Assembly (NCBI GenBank): GCA_022870745.1
Contig: CP085323.1
Coordinates: 4,154,001 to 4,218,000, forward strand
Length of the DNA stretch: 64,000 nucleotides
Direction of reading: 5' to 3'
Source of the DNA: Silvibacterium acidisoli
GTDB lineage: Bacteria > Acidobacteriota > Terriglobia > Terriglobales > Acidobacteriaceae
Notes under the pieces: model-generated
What the model was told of the DNA's origin: nothing
Databases searched by the model: none
Seen by the model: only the letters and a program-made list of their open reading frames with translations
Made by a program: the position numbers and the translations under genes
Shown here: positions 1-9,472 of the stretch, piece after piece
How positions within the stretch are numbered: position 1 is the first letter of the stretch
Layout of the letters: every line of letters starts with the position of its first letter

Positions 1-2
1 AT

Positions 3-542
3 CATCCCGGAGTGTGGGTGCTGGGCGAGACACGTGAAGACTATCGCAAGGCGGGCACAGGAATCGTTGTGGAGTATGCCGGGCAAACGGGCGAGGCGCG
101 CTGGCAGGATCCGCCGGAAGCAACCTGGGACTACGGGATATTTGCGAGCGGATTATCGCAACAGAATCATGCCGATACGGTGGTCCCCCTCGTATTCAAG
201 TCGAAGTTTCGCGGGCATGGCGAGTTCGATTACTGGATGATCAACGGAAAGTCTTTTCCGAAGACAGATGTCATTCCGCTGGTCGCTGGAAAGCGGTATC
301 GGCTGGCGATGAAAAACATGAGCACGGACGATCACCCCATCCATCTGCATCGGCATTCGTTCGAAGTGACGAGCATCGATGGGAAGGCCATGAGTGGTTT
401 GCACAAGGATGTGCTGGTGGTGAAGGCGAATGGGACGGCGGAGGTGGACTTCGTTGCTTCGAACCCGGGCGACACGCTCTTCCATTGCCATCAGCAGACA
501 CACATGGATTTCGGGTTCATGATGCTGTTTCGATACCGGTGA
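3..542 (+). CDS. Multicopper oxidase, C-terminal part (cut by window start)
   Basis: The reading frame is open to the left edge, so only the last ~180 residues are present. Two copper-ligand motifs of the third cupredoxin domain are visible: HPIHLHRHSFEV, and near the end HCHQQTHMDFGFM, which supply type 1, 2 and 3 copper ligands. The family oxidises metals or phenolics with reduction of O2 to water, usually in the periplasm. The single His after HCH and the short tail ending in FRYR match periplasmic bacterial oxidases. The next gene (cutC) runs convergently. It differs from the second multicopper oxidase at 7402-8799, so the locus carries two distinct oxidases. The substrate cannot be told from this fragment. 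Confidence 0.88.
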   Translation, partial: HPGVWVLGETREDYRKAGTGIVVEYAGQTGEARWQDPPEATWDYGIFASGLSQQNHADTVVPLVFKSKFRGHGEFDYWMINGKSFPKTDVIPLVAGKRYRLAMKNMSTDDHPIHLHRHSFEVTSIDGKAMSGLHKDVLVVKANGTAEVDFVASNPGDTLFHCHQQTHMDFGFMMLFRYR

Positions 543-550
543 GCGAGCGG

Positions 551-568
551 ACCTCAGCGGGCTGAGGT
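551..568. repeat. Short palindrome after the multicopper oxidase
   Basis: A 7-bp stem with a 4-base loop (ACCTCAG...CTGAGGT) lies 9 bp after the oxidase stop. The arm CCGCTGAGGTT-like sequence resembles the palindromes near 49573-49594, so it may be a degenerate copy of the same intergenic repeat. It has no T-tract, so a role as terminator is uncertain. Confidence 0.35.
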
Positions 569-611
569 TCGCGCCCGCTGGGAATGACAATGCAAATGGT
601 GCGGGTTATTA

Positions 612-1394
612 CTAAGCGCTGTGTTCCGAGCTCTGATCGCTGCCTTTCAGCAACTCCGCGATAGCCTGAACATCTTCGGTTTTGGTTTCGAAGCGCAGGT
701 ATTCACGGCCGGGAACACCGCCCATCGGTATGTTCTCGCGGCGGAAGGTCATGGGGCTGTCGGTCTGCTGAGCGAGATAGACGTGGAACTCGTTGGCCCT
801 GGTTTTGCTGGCAACTTCGAGCAGGTTGTCTCTCTCGATGCCGCAGCCGGGCATGATGACGATACGGTCCCCGGCCTGCTCGACCATCTTTGCGACGACA
901 TCGGTTGCGTCGACGACCGATGGCTTGCCGCCAGAGGTAAGGATGCGGGCGCATCCGGTCTCGATCACAGCTTCGAGCGACTCGAATAGATCCTTTGACA
1001 CGTCTATGGCGCGGTGAAAGGTGACAGGGAGTGGAGCGGCCAGTTCGACCAGTTCGCGGGTACGTGCCACGTCTACGGTGCCATCGGCTTTCAGTAGTCC
1101 AAGCACGATGCCGTCGGCTCCTGCCTCTTTTGCGACCTCGATGTCGCGGCGCATCATCTCGAACTCGGCGCCGGTGTAGAGGAAGTCGCCACCGCGTGGG
1201 CGAATCATGACCATAACGTCGATATCGAGGCGATCGCAGACCGCGTGGATCATTCCTGCGGAGGGTGTCGTTCCGCCTTCGAGCAGGTTGGCGCAGAGTT
1301 CGACCCGCTGCGCGCCGCCTTGCTGGGCGGCGAGACAGTCTTCGAAAGACTCAAGACAGATTTCGAGTAGGGGGAGATTTGTCATCGGTACCAT
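612..1394 (-). CDS. cutC: CutC family copper homeostasis protein
   Basis: A 260-residue TIM-barrel protein of the CutC family. Recognisable segments are LEICLESFEDCLAAQQGGA near the N-terminus, VMIRPRGGDFLYT around residue 60, TFHRAIDVSKD around 125, ILTSGGKPS around 150 and IMPGCGI around 180; all are conserved in CutC. The family is cytosolic and linked to copper tolerance, but its biochemical activity is not settled and other ligands have been proposed. The start is ambiguous between ATG 1394 and ATG 1385, and the second gives the more typical N-terminus. It is the first visible gene of a leftward pair with the secreted protein at 1407-1970 (12-bp gap), in a region with two multicopper oxidases. 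Confidence 0.9.
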   Translation of the reverse strand: MVPMTNLPLLEICLESFEDCLAAQQGGAQRVELCANLLEGGTTPSAGMIHAVCDRLDIDVMVMIRPRGGDFLYTGAEFEMMRRDIEVAKEAGADGIVLGLLKADGTVDVARTRELVELAAPLPVTFHRAIDVSKDLFESLEAVIETGCARILTSGGKPSVVDATDVVAKMVEQAGDRIVIMPGCGIERDNLLEVASKTRANEFHVYLAQQTDSPMTFRRENIPMGGVPGREYLRFETKTEDVQAIAELLKGSDQSSEHSA

Positions 1395-1406
1395 TCTCTA
1401 GACAGC

Positions 1407-1970
1407 TTACTTGGCTCGCGTGAATTCGACGTAATTGCGGCCGAAGTAGAGCCGGTATTGGCCTGCGGTCGAACCGGCGAGAATCTGCAGCGGTGTGGGG
1501 CGATGCAGCTTGAGGTCGTTCACAGCCTGCGCGGAGAAAAGGTCGTGCGCGCCTATATCCATCACCTGGAAGGCGGGTGAGCCGGAGGCCTTGGTGATGC
1601 CGACGCCATAGGTTCCGGGGGGCAGGTTGTGGCCGCCGATGGAAAGCGGGACTTCGGTCAGGAGGTAAGCCTGGTACTTGTCCTGGATCCCGCTCGAGTA
1701 GCCGGAGTTGTCAACGATGATCGACAGGGTGAAGAAGCCATCGGCGTAGCGAACTCCCGTGGCATTGCGTGCCTGCGTGGTGGCGGTCTGTCCGCGGAAG
1801 AAGACCTGGTCGGGAAGAATCTTCGCCGCCTCAGCCGGATGCAGGATGGCTTCGGGCTGTGATGCGGTCGCGGCGGTAGGGGCCTGTGCAAAGAGCCGCG
1901 GGGAAAACGCGGTGAGCGAGGCGGAAAGCAACAGGGCTGCCGCGATCCGGTTGCGGAGAGAGGATTTCAT
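1407..1970 (-). CDS. Secreted protein of unknown function
   Basis: 187 residues with a clear Sec signal peptide: a basic start MKSSLRNR, a hydrophobic stretch rich in Ala/Leu, and a likely cleavage after LFAQ. The mature part has a Gly/Tyr-rich, probably beta-rich composition, with segments such as YADGFFTLSIIVDNSG, LPPGTYGVGI and LYFGRNYVEF. I do not recognise a catalytic motif or named family; similar short secreted proteins are common in acidobacteria. It lies 12 bp upstream of cutC on the same strand, so the two are probably co-transcribed. That hints, weakly, at a role in the periplasmic stress response to metals. The ATG is preceded by a purine-rich GGAGA at about -10. Confidence 0.75.
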   Translation of the reverse strand: MKSSLRNRIAAALLLSASLTAFSPRLFAQAPTAATASQPEAILHPAEAAKILPDQVFFRGQTATTQARNATGVRYADGFFTLSIIVDNSGYSSGIQDKYQAYLLTEVPLSIGGHNLPPGTYGVGITKASGSPAFQVMDIGAHDLFSAQAVNDLKLHRPTPLQILAGSTAGQYRLYFGRNYVEFTRAK

Positions 1971-2062
1971 TCAGTGAATCTCCTTCATGACGATGCGGGG
2001 CAAGTATAAATGCCCGGCCAGGCGAAAAGGTAACGACTGTCGTGCGGTATCTGCGAGAAGAA

Positions 2063-2191
2063 ATGGACGGTAGGGGGAGTCGAGGAGACGCTCGGTACGT
2101 CCTGCCGGGGTTCAGCCAGACGACGATTCCGATACTCAACTTCGACCAGGACAGCGTATCGCCTGTCGATCTTTATCTGGGAGTGCAATGG
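2063..2191 (+). pseudogene. Possible orphan C-terminus of an outer-membrane protein
   Basis: A stop-free stretch of about 200 bp (from 1991) ends at TAG 2189-2191 and reads ...IPILNFDQDSVSPVDLYLGVQW before the stop. The alternating hydrophobic pattern and terminal aromatic residue resemble the last strand of a beta-barrel. No adequate N-terminal part, signal peptide or ribosome site precedes it, so if real it is a leftover 3' end. It may equally be chance. No protein family was recognised. Confidence 0.2.
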
Positions 2192-2217
2192 TAGATGGGT
2201 TCGTCAGGTTTTAGAGA

Positions 2218-2251
2218 CCCACCCATGACGGTAAGACTTGTCATGGATGGG
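2218..2251. repeat. REP-like palindrome, copy 1
   Basis: A 12-bp stem with one mismatch and a 10-base loop, with arms CCCACCCATGAC and GTCATGGATGGG. The same arm sequence occurs at 5949-5980 with a perfect stem. Both lie just past the 3' end of a leftward gene, which is typical of repetitive extragenic palindromes. Confidence 0.6.
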
Positions 2252-2281
2252 GCACCCTCTTTGTTGTGTCGCGAAAAGTTT

Positions 2282-3826
<1,545 letters not shown>

Positions 3827-4972
3827 TTAACGAGAGGGAGCTTCCACTGCGGGCATTTTGCGCTCAACCAGGACGAGCAAAAGAATTGCGACGGCTCCTG
3901 CGACAGGCACGGCAAAGGCTGCCCGCAGGGAATGAAAGCGGGTGGAGACGAAGCCCATAGACCATGGCAGGACGGCACCGCCGCAGCCGCAAAGTGCGAA
4001 GATCCACCCGGCGTGGCGGGACTGGCCGATGCGGGCAAGCAGGCGGCCGACGGTGATTGGGTAGATGGGCGCGCAACCCAGTCCGCAGAGGATGGTCGCC
4101 GGGACATCGTGCACCACGACCTGCGGCGCGAGCAACAGGCCGATGCCCAGAATAAGACTCGAGAAGGCAAGGAAGACCGCGTTCATCTCGGAGATGCGGT
4201 TTAATGCGCGGGGCAGGGCGAGGCGTCCGAGAAGGATCGAGAGCCAGAAGACGGAAACGAGCAAGCTCGATTGGGCGGGGGTGAGCGCGGCGAAGCGATG
4301 CGCGTAGGTGGCGACCCATCCGGCGAGAGAAGTTTCAATGCCGATGTAGAGCGCGACGGTGAGGCTGAAGACGATAAAGATGGCCGGCGTGATGGGGCCG
4401 GAGTGCGCTGGGGTTTCCTTCTGCGCTGCTGGTGCGGCGCGCAGCAGCGGCGCAAGGAGAGCGACGACCAGCAGCAGTGCAAGGCTGAGAGCGGCGGTGA
4501 ACGCACGCGTGCCGTGCAGATGTTCGGCGACGGCGACGAGTTGCGGGCAGGCGATCGCTCCGATGCCCCAGTAGACATTCACCCAGGCGAGAAGCGATGC
4601 GCGCTGCTCCGGATAAGCATTGCCAAAGATGAGGTTGGTGGCGGTGATGGCGCATCCGACGCCGAGGCCAATCAGGGCGAAGCCGGCGAGTACGGCGGCG
4701 TAGCTGCTGAAGGACAGGGCGGCCATGCCGAAAGCGATGGACAGGTAGCCGAGCGGAACTGCGCGACGGCGGAAGTGCGAAGAGAGCGCGGAACCGACGG
4801 TGGCAGCGGCAAACTGCGCAGTGAAGATGGCTCCCGACTGCGCATCGGTGAGCGAGAGTCGCGCGCTGAGCGCGGGCAATAGCGGTCCTGACAGCACGGT
4901 TGCGATGCCGGAGAAGACGAGCCCGGTGTAGTAGCGCGATGCCGGCAGCGATTCGAAGCGAGGCTTGTTCAC
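3827..4972 (-). CDS. MFS transporter (fucose-permease-like)
   Basis: 381 residues with about 12 hydrophobic segments in two halves separated by a cytoplasmic loop near residue 195 (AAPAAQKETPAHSG). The first half carries SLTDAQSGAIFTAQFAA and LGVGCAITATNLIFGN, typical of the FucP/sugar-permease branch of the major facilitator superfamily. The second half carries IGIETSLAGWVATYA and CGLGCAPIYPITVGRL, also conserved there. It should be an inner-membrane proton-linked importer. Its position just upstream of the beta-glucosidase on the same strand suggests a sugar substrate, but nothing in the sequence fixes specificity. Cysteines cluster in the last third (LCGLGC, LCGCGG). Confidence 0.85.
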   Translation of the reverse strand: MNKPRFESLPASRYYTGLVFSGIATVLSGPLLPALSARLSLTDAQSGAIFTAQFAAATVGSALSSHFRRRAVPLGYLSIAFGMAALSFSSYAAVLAGFALIGLGVGCAITATNLIFGNAYPEQRASLLAWVNVYWGIGAIACPQLVAVAEHLHGTRAFTAALSLALLLVVALLAPLLRAAPAAQKETPAHSGPITPAIFIVFSLTVALYIGIETSLAGWVATYAHRFAALTPAQSSLLVSVFWLSILLGRLALPRALNRISEMNAVFLAFSSLILGIGLLLAPQVVVHDVPATILCGLGCAPIYPITVGRLLARIGQSRHAGWIFALCGCGGAVLPWSMGFVSTRFHSLRAAFAVPVAGAVAILLLVLVERKMPAVEAPSR

Positions 4973-5062
4973 GGTAACCGTGAATCAGCATACACGCGCG
5001 GCCCACAGTTTTGCTCGACAGAGGCGGCCCGGCTAGAATGGCGCTTGCGAACAGGAGGGAAT

Positions 5063-5863
5063 GTGCAACGTCGCGAATTTCTAGGAAAATCCTTGGCCGC
5101 ATCGGCGCTGGCGCTCGGTGGGACCGCTGGCATGGCCCAGTCTGCGGATGCAGGCAAACAGCGCGAGTACTACGAGTTGCGGAAGTATCAATTACAGTCC
5201 GGGCCCCAGACGAAGCTGACCGATGCGTATCTTGCAGAGGCTTTGATTCCCGCGCTGAATCGCATGGGCATGTCGCCGGTCGGCGCGTTCAACCTGAGCA
5301 TCGGGCCGAATACGCCGGAGATCTATGTGCTGATCCCTTCGCCTTCGCTTGAACAACTGGTGACAGCGGAGTTGCGGCTTGGGCATGACGAGGAATTTCT
5401 GAAGAAAGCCTCCGCTTTCTGGAGCGCTCCTGCAACCGCCCCCGCATTTCTCCGTTACGAGAGCCAGCTGATGATTGCCTTCGAGGGCTGGCCGAAGATG
5501 AAGCTGCCGGAGTCGTCGACCTCAAAGGCGAAGCGTGTCTTTCAGCTGCGCACCTATGAGAGCCCAAGCAATGCCGATCATGTAACCAAGGTAAAGATGT
5601 TTCACTCCGGCGAGTTCGATATCTTTCAGCGCGCGGGTTTCGGACAGATCTTCTACGGCGACGTGCTGATCGGTCCTCGCCTGCCGAAGCTGACCTACAT
5701 GCTGACGTTCGGCGATCTGAGCGAACTCGACGCGAAGTGGCAGGCCTTCGGGAACGATCCTGACTGGAAGAAGCTTTCGCATTCGCAGGAATACGCCTTC
5801 GAGGAGATCGTGAGCAACATCGATAACCTGATTCTCACGCCTAAGTCGTATTCGCAAATCTGA
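5063..5863 (+). CDS. Tat-exported NIPSNAP-domain protein
   Basis: The most likely start is GTG 5063, preceded by a strong AGGAGGG at 5053-5059, which gives the twin-arginine signal peptide MQRREFLGKSLAASALALGG. Two alpha-beta repeats follow, each starting with a tyrosine/leucine-rich strand: YYELRKYQLQSG near residue 35 and VFQLRTYESPSNADHV near 155. These are the signature of NIPSNAP dimeric alpha-beta-barrel proteins. The family lacks a well-defined activity in bacteria. It is divergent from the MFS gene (about 90 bp apart) and convergent with the tolC-like gene. Length, about 266 residues, fits a tandem two-domain form. Confidence 0.88.
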   Translation: MQRREFLGKSLAASALALGGTAGMAQSADAGKQREYYELRKYQLQSGPQTKLTDAYLAEALIPALNRMGMSPVGAFNLSIGPNTPEIYVLIPSPSLEQLVTAELRLGHDEEFLKKASAFWSAPATAPAFLRYESQLMIAFEGWPKMKLPESSTSKAKRVFQLRTYESPSNADHVTKVKMFHSGEFDIFQRAGFGQIFYGDVLIGPRLPKLTYMLTFGDLSELDAKWQAFGNDPDWKKLSHSQEYAFEEIVSNIDNLILTPKSYSQI

Positions 5864-5948
5864 CAGCTGGTGTTGGTGTCAGTGCTACTGCGGTTGGCTC
5901 GAGTGCTTCAGCATAAGCCCGGCCAGCACGGCCTTGAATCCCGCCTGC

Positions 5949-5980
5949 CCCACCCATGACTGCAATCAGTCATGGGTGGG
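5949..5980. repeat. REP-like palindrome, copy 2, overlapping the tolC-type gene end
   Basis: A perfect 14-bp stem with a CAAT loop; arms begin CCCACCCATGACTG. It shares its arm with the element at 2218-2251. The stop codon and last residues (THP) of the leftward TolC-type gene lie inside it. Confidence 0.7.
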
Positions 5981-7385
5981 TGAGTGCTCCGCTCAGAGTC
6001 TTGTTTTCAAGCGCGATGGCTGCTCCCCAGGCTTCGCGCAGCCTGTCGATGTAGCCGATCTGTAGATCGAAGAGCGTGCGCTGTGAGACGAGCACCTGCG
6101 GGTAGGCCTGTGCCATAGCCTGGTATTTCTCAAGATACAACTGGTGGGCTCGTTCGGCTCGGGGGATGAGCTGCGTCCGGTATCGCTCCGCGGCGAACTT
6201 CGCAGACAGATAGTTTTGCGCCAGTTCGTTGGCCCGGCGCTGCAGCATGAGTGTCTGTCGTGTGACGTCGAGCTGTGCGGATTCCTTCTCAACCTTTGCG
6301 GACTCGATGTTGCCCTGGTTGCGATTCCACAGGGGAAGGTCGATGTTGGCGCTGGCGAAGCTTTGCGCTCCGGTTGCCTTGGGCGGAAAGCTCCCGAGCT
6401 GCTCACCGTTGTACTGTTCTCCTGCGCGGAGGGTAAGGTCGGGCATCGCTTCGCGCTTTGCGTCTCTGAGACGAGCGTCTGCAATAGCAATCTGCTGTTG
6501 TGCGCGTTGGATGGAGGGGCTGTCGCCGGCAACGTTGCCTGCCGTGGCTTCGGCATCGAGTTGCGGCAGCGCTTCGAGGTCGCCTTTGAGCGGCGCGGCA
6601 GGGAGGTCGTTGCGTCCCGCGACGATGGCCAGGGCCTGGAAGGCTGCGAGATAGCCGCGCTGCGCGCTCTCGTAGTCGACCTTTGCCTGTTCGGCTTCTA
6701 CCTCGGTTTGCAGGATATCCGGCGCATCTGCCTGTCCTACGTTCGCGAGTTGATGCACGGTAGCGACGGCTTCGAGCGCAACTCCCATGAGCTGGCGGCG
6801 TGTATCGACTGTTCGCTGCGCGGCAAGGGCGGTGTAAAAGGCTTCTTCAACATCGGCGTGTACGCGGATGCGTTGTTCTTCGACGCCGATCTCACCAGAT
6901 TTCTGCTCGGCCAGCGAGATGTTGCGGCGTAGCCCCAGCTTGCCTCCAAGGATGATCTGCTGCTCGACGTAGCCACCCTGTTCGCCTCCGCCGTAGGAGC
7001 CGCCGCGGATCTGGTCGCCCTGGTATCCGACCGACGGATTTGGATAGAGCGCTGCCTGCTTCGCCTGCGCTTGTGCGCGGCTGACTTCTGCCGCCGCCTG
7101 CTTCAGGGTGGGGTTATTTGTGTCTGCCATGGTGACGAATTCGGCGAGCTGCATGGGAGAGCGTTTGTTGACCTCGGCCAGCAGTTCGGGCACGGGGAGG
7201 TTGCTGCCGGTTTGTTGGCCGGGATTCTCGGGTTCCTGCACCGTGCTGATGGGCTGCGCGGGCGCGGCAGGTTTAGGCGCGGTTACAGTAGCCGGGCAAC
7301 CGGGCATCTGCATGCCGGCCATGCACTGCGTGTAGCCCGGCGTTGAGAAGGCGATGAGTGCGAGGGTGGATGTAAGTATTTTCAT
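5970..7385 (-). CDS. TolC/CusC-family outer-membrane efflux protein
   Basis: 471 residues with a signal peptide (cleavage near GYTQ). A mature start follows that is rich in Cys and Met (CMAGMQMPGCP), suggesting copper contact or a lipid-type N-terminus. The rest is long amphipathic helices with heptad-like Ala/Gln repeats and two structural repeats, as in trimeric outer-membrane channels. Landmarks are ALYPNPSVGYQGDQ near residue 110 and ANIDLPLWNRNQGNIESA near 345, both conserved in the metal-efflux CusC/CzcC branch. It is 16 bp downstream of the multicopper oxidase and surely co-transcribed, pointing to copper export. No RND pump lies next to it here. Its stop codon lies within a repeat element. 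Confidence 0.9.
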   Translation of the reverse strand: MKILTSTLALIAFSTPGYTQCMAGMQMPGCPATVTAPKPAAPAQPISTVQEPENPGQQTGSNLPVPELLAEVNKRSPMQLAEFVTMADTNNPTLKQAAAEVSRAQAQAKQAALYPNPSVGYQGDQIRGGSYGGGEQGGYVEQQIILGGKLGLRRNISLAEQKSGEIGVEEQRIRVHADVEEAFYTALAAQRTVDTRRQLMGVALEAVATVHQLANVGQADAPDILQTEVEAEQAKVDYESAQRGYLAAFQALAIVAGRNDLPAAPLKGDLEALPQLDAEATAGNVAGDSPSIQRAQQQIAIADARLRDAKREAMPDLTLRAGEQYNGEQLGSFPPKATGAQSFASANIDLPLWNRNQGNIESAKVEKESAQLDVTRQTLMLQRRANELAQNYLSAKFAAERYRTQLIPRAERAHQLYLEKYQAMAQAYPQVLVSQRTLFDLQIGYIDRLREAWGAAIALENKTLSGALTHP

Positions 7386-7401
7386 GGTTTCTCCTCGTGC
7401 C

Positions 7402-8799
7402 TCAGGCGTTCTTGTAGATGGGGTGATAGGGGTCGTTGGCGCGGCGTGCCTCTCGCATGCGGCCTACGACTTCGTCGTACTTATCCGGCGGCAGCACGCG
7501 GATGAAGGTCATCATGCCCTGCATGTAGCCGCTCCAGCCGCGTGCTAGGCCGTAGTTCTCGGGCCGTTCGACGGCCTGATCCATTGCCATCATGGGGCTT
7601 TCCATGAAGGCATCCTGCGGGAAATTTGGAACCGTGTTGGCGTTGGGTGCGATGCCCATCTCCGGCATGTTCATCATGCCTGCTGACATCTGTCCGTTCG
7701 TGGTTGCGGTGTCAGGATCGTTGCCGACGCCACCAAGTCCGCGTCCGGGTGCGGGGCCGTAGTCCTCGCCCATCGGCGCGCCCGGTGTTCCCTGCAGCAT
7801 GCCCATGCCGGTCTGCATGTCTCCTGGATTGGAGGTGCGCGTCATCTTTCCCACGTTCGACGACATCTGGTTCATCATGTGGTGGGGCAGATGGCAGTGC
7901 AGCATCCAGTCGCCGGGGTTGTTGGCGACGAACTCAACCGTGCGTGCCTGCGCGACGCCAACGAGGACCGTATTTCCGGGCCACCATCCTGCTTCGGGGA
8001 TGCGTCCACCTTCGGTGCCTGTTACGTGGAAGGTATGGCCATGCATGTGCATGGGGTGATGATCCATGCCGAGATTGATGAAGCGGATGCGCACGCGGTC
8101 GCCAAGCCGCGCGATCAGCGGAGTGGTAGCCGGACCGGCCTTGCCGTTAAGCAGCAGCCAGTTGTACTCCATGCTCATGGTGTTGGGCACGGTGTTCGAT
8201 GGCAGCACGGCGTACTCCTGCAGGTGGATGATAAAGTCTTTGTCGCAGTGCGGCGTGTAGGCGTCTTTGGGATGCATGATGAAGGCGCCAAGCATGCCTG
8301 CCATCTCCTGCATGGCCATGTGCGAGTGGTAGAAGTAGGTGCCCGCCTGGTGCAGGTTGAACTCATAGATGAAGCGGCCGCCGGGCATGACCGGGGGCTG
8401 GCTGATGCCGGGCTGTCCGTCGTTCTGAATGGTGTCTTCGAAGCCGTGCCAGTGGATCGATGTCGGCTCAGGCAGATGATTGTCGAAGATCACGCGGACG
8501 CGGTCTCCCTGATTGACCTGGATGGTTGGACCGGGAGCGGAGCCGTTGAAGCCCCAGAGATCGAGCGTCTTGCCGGGGAGAATCTGCTGGCGCACCACCT
8601 CGGCCGTGATGTGAAAGACCTTCACGGCGCCATCCATCGTGTAGGGCATGTCGCCGACGTCGGTCGTGATGGTGGACACATTCAATGCGTTGGAGTGTCT
8701 CGGCGTGGAGGTCTTCGACTGGGCGAGCAGCCTCGGGCCTGCGGCGAAAGCTGCGCCAAGGCCCAGTGCTCCCTGGAGAAAAGATCTGCGATTGCTCAT
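7402..8799 (-). CDS. Tat-exported multicopper oxidase, Met-rich C-terminus
   Basis: 465 residues starting with the twin-arginine signal MSNRRSFLQGALGLGAAF and a good GAGGAA ribosome site. All four copper-binding motifs are present: SIHWHGFED near residue 115, FYHSHMAMQEMAGM near 155, HHPMHMHGHTFHV near 250 and MLHCHLPHHMMNQM near 297. The protein thus has an intact type 1/2/3 copper set, as in CopA/CueO-like laccases. After the last motif a ~150-residue tail rich in Met, Gly and Pro (MGMLQGTPGAPMGED, MSAGMMNMPEMG) probably binds extra Cu(I). It likely oxidises Cu(I) in the periplasm. It sits between a Cys/Met-rich secreted protein and the TolC-type channel in one leftward unit. Confidence 0.95.
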   Translation of the reverse strand: MSNRRSFLQGALGLGAAFAAGPRLLAQSKTSTPRHSNALNVSTITTDVGDMPYTMDGAVKVFHITAEVVRQQILPGKTLDLWGFNGSAPGPTIQVNQGDRVRVIFDNHLPEPTSIHWHGFEDTIQNDGQPGISQPPVMPGGRFIYEFNLHQAGTYFYHSHMAMQEMAGMLGAFIMHPKDAYTPHCDKDFIIHLQEYAVLPSNTVPNTMSMEYNWLLLNGKAGPATTPLIARLGDRVRIRFINLGMDHHPMHMHGHTFHVTGTEGGRIPEAGWWPGNTVLVGVAQARTVEFVANNPGDWMLHCHLPHHMMNQMSSNVGKMTRTSNPGDMQTGMGMLQGTPGAPMGEDYGPAPGRGLGGVGNDPDTATTNGQMSAGMMNMPEMGIAPNANTVPNFPQDAFMESPMMAMDQAVERPENYGLARGWSGYMQGMMTFIRVLPPDKYDEVVGRMREARRANDPYHPIYKNA

Positions 8800-8878
8800 G
8801 GTTCCTCAAAGTGCTGAACGGAAAGATGACAGATGACACGCCAGGCGGCGCGCAGGTCACAGCAGCGGAGAGTGCTGA

Positions 8879-9304
8879 CTAGATTCGAAGGGATAGAGAA
8901 GAAATGGCGGACGATCGAGGCGGTATTCGCGACGGAAGTAGTTCCAGACGCCCGCTTGCTGGCAGCCGATGTGCATGCCCCGTCGCATCCGGAAACGAAG
9001 CGGCGAGCTGCAGTTCTTCTCCTGGCCGGCTTGCCTTCCACTCCGGCGACGGTGCGGAAGCGCAGTGCATGGAGCAGCTGGATGCCTTCAGGGATTGGCG
9101 CGCATGGGGTGTGTCGGACCGAGCCGACGCTGGCCCGTCATGCATCGACTGCATCGTGCAATGTTCCATGCCGGCGGAGCAGGCCTTTGAAGATGCCTGC
9201 ATGGAGCAGGATGCTCCGCATATCGAAGCCCACGAAGAGATCGTCGACAGGAATGCGACAAGTACGACAGCGAAGATGCGCCGCAGTATGGATTCCCGTG
9301 ACAT
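8879..9304 (-). CDS. Small secreted Cys/Met/His-rich protein, putative metal binder
   Basis: 141 residues with a signal peptide (MSRESILRRIFAVVLVAFLS, cleavage near SWA). The next ~60 residues are rich in Cys, Met and His: ICGASCSMQASSKACSAG, MEHCTMQSMHDG and SCSMHCASAP. This spacing has no fixed zinc-finger form but suits soft-metal binding such as Cu(I). The C-terminal third is ordinary and Ser/Pro/Arg-rich. It is the first gene of the leftward unit with the multicopper oxidase (79-bp gap) and TolC-type channel, so a periplasmic copper scavenger or chaperone is plausible. No named family is recognised. Opposite-strand frames here lack signal peptides and are less convincing. Confidence 0.65.
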   Translation of the reverse strand: MSRESILRRIFAVVLVAFLSTISSWASICGASCSMQASSKACSAGMEHCTMQSMHDGPASARSDTPHARQSLKASSCSMHCASAPSPEWKASRPGEELQLAASFPDATGHAHRLPASGRLELLPSRIPPRSSAISSLSLRI

Positions 9305-9472
9305 GCGGTAATCATAGCCTTTTTGAGCCGGACGAGAAAAGGTGCGGCCTAAACTTCAAAGGAAGCGGGGGCTTTCTGGCTGGACGGATATCGCTGATCG
9401 ATATCGACCCGCAGGATAAGGAATCGCGATCGGCTATGCCGGAAATCCGATTGCAGATCCCTCACTGCGTTC

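Noticed and set aside
1985-2188. 67-residue minus-strand frame between the secreted protein and the GH1 gene
   Set aside because: No ribosome site or motif; the opposite frame in the same place has a more protein-like ending.
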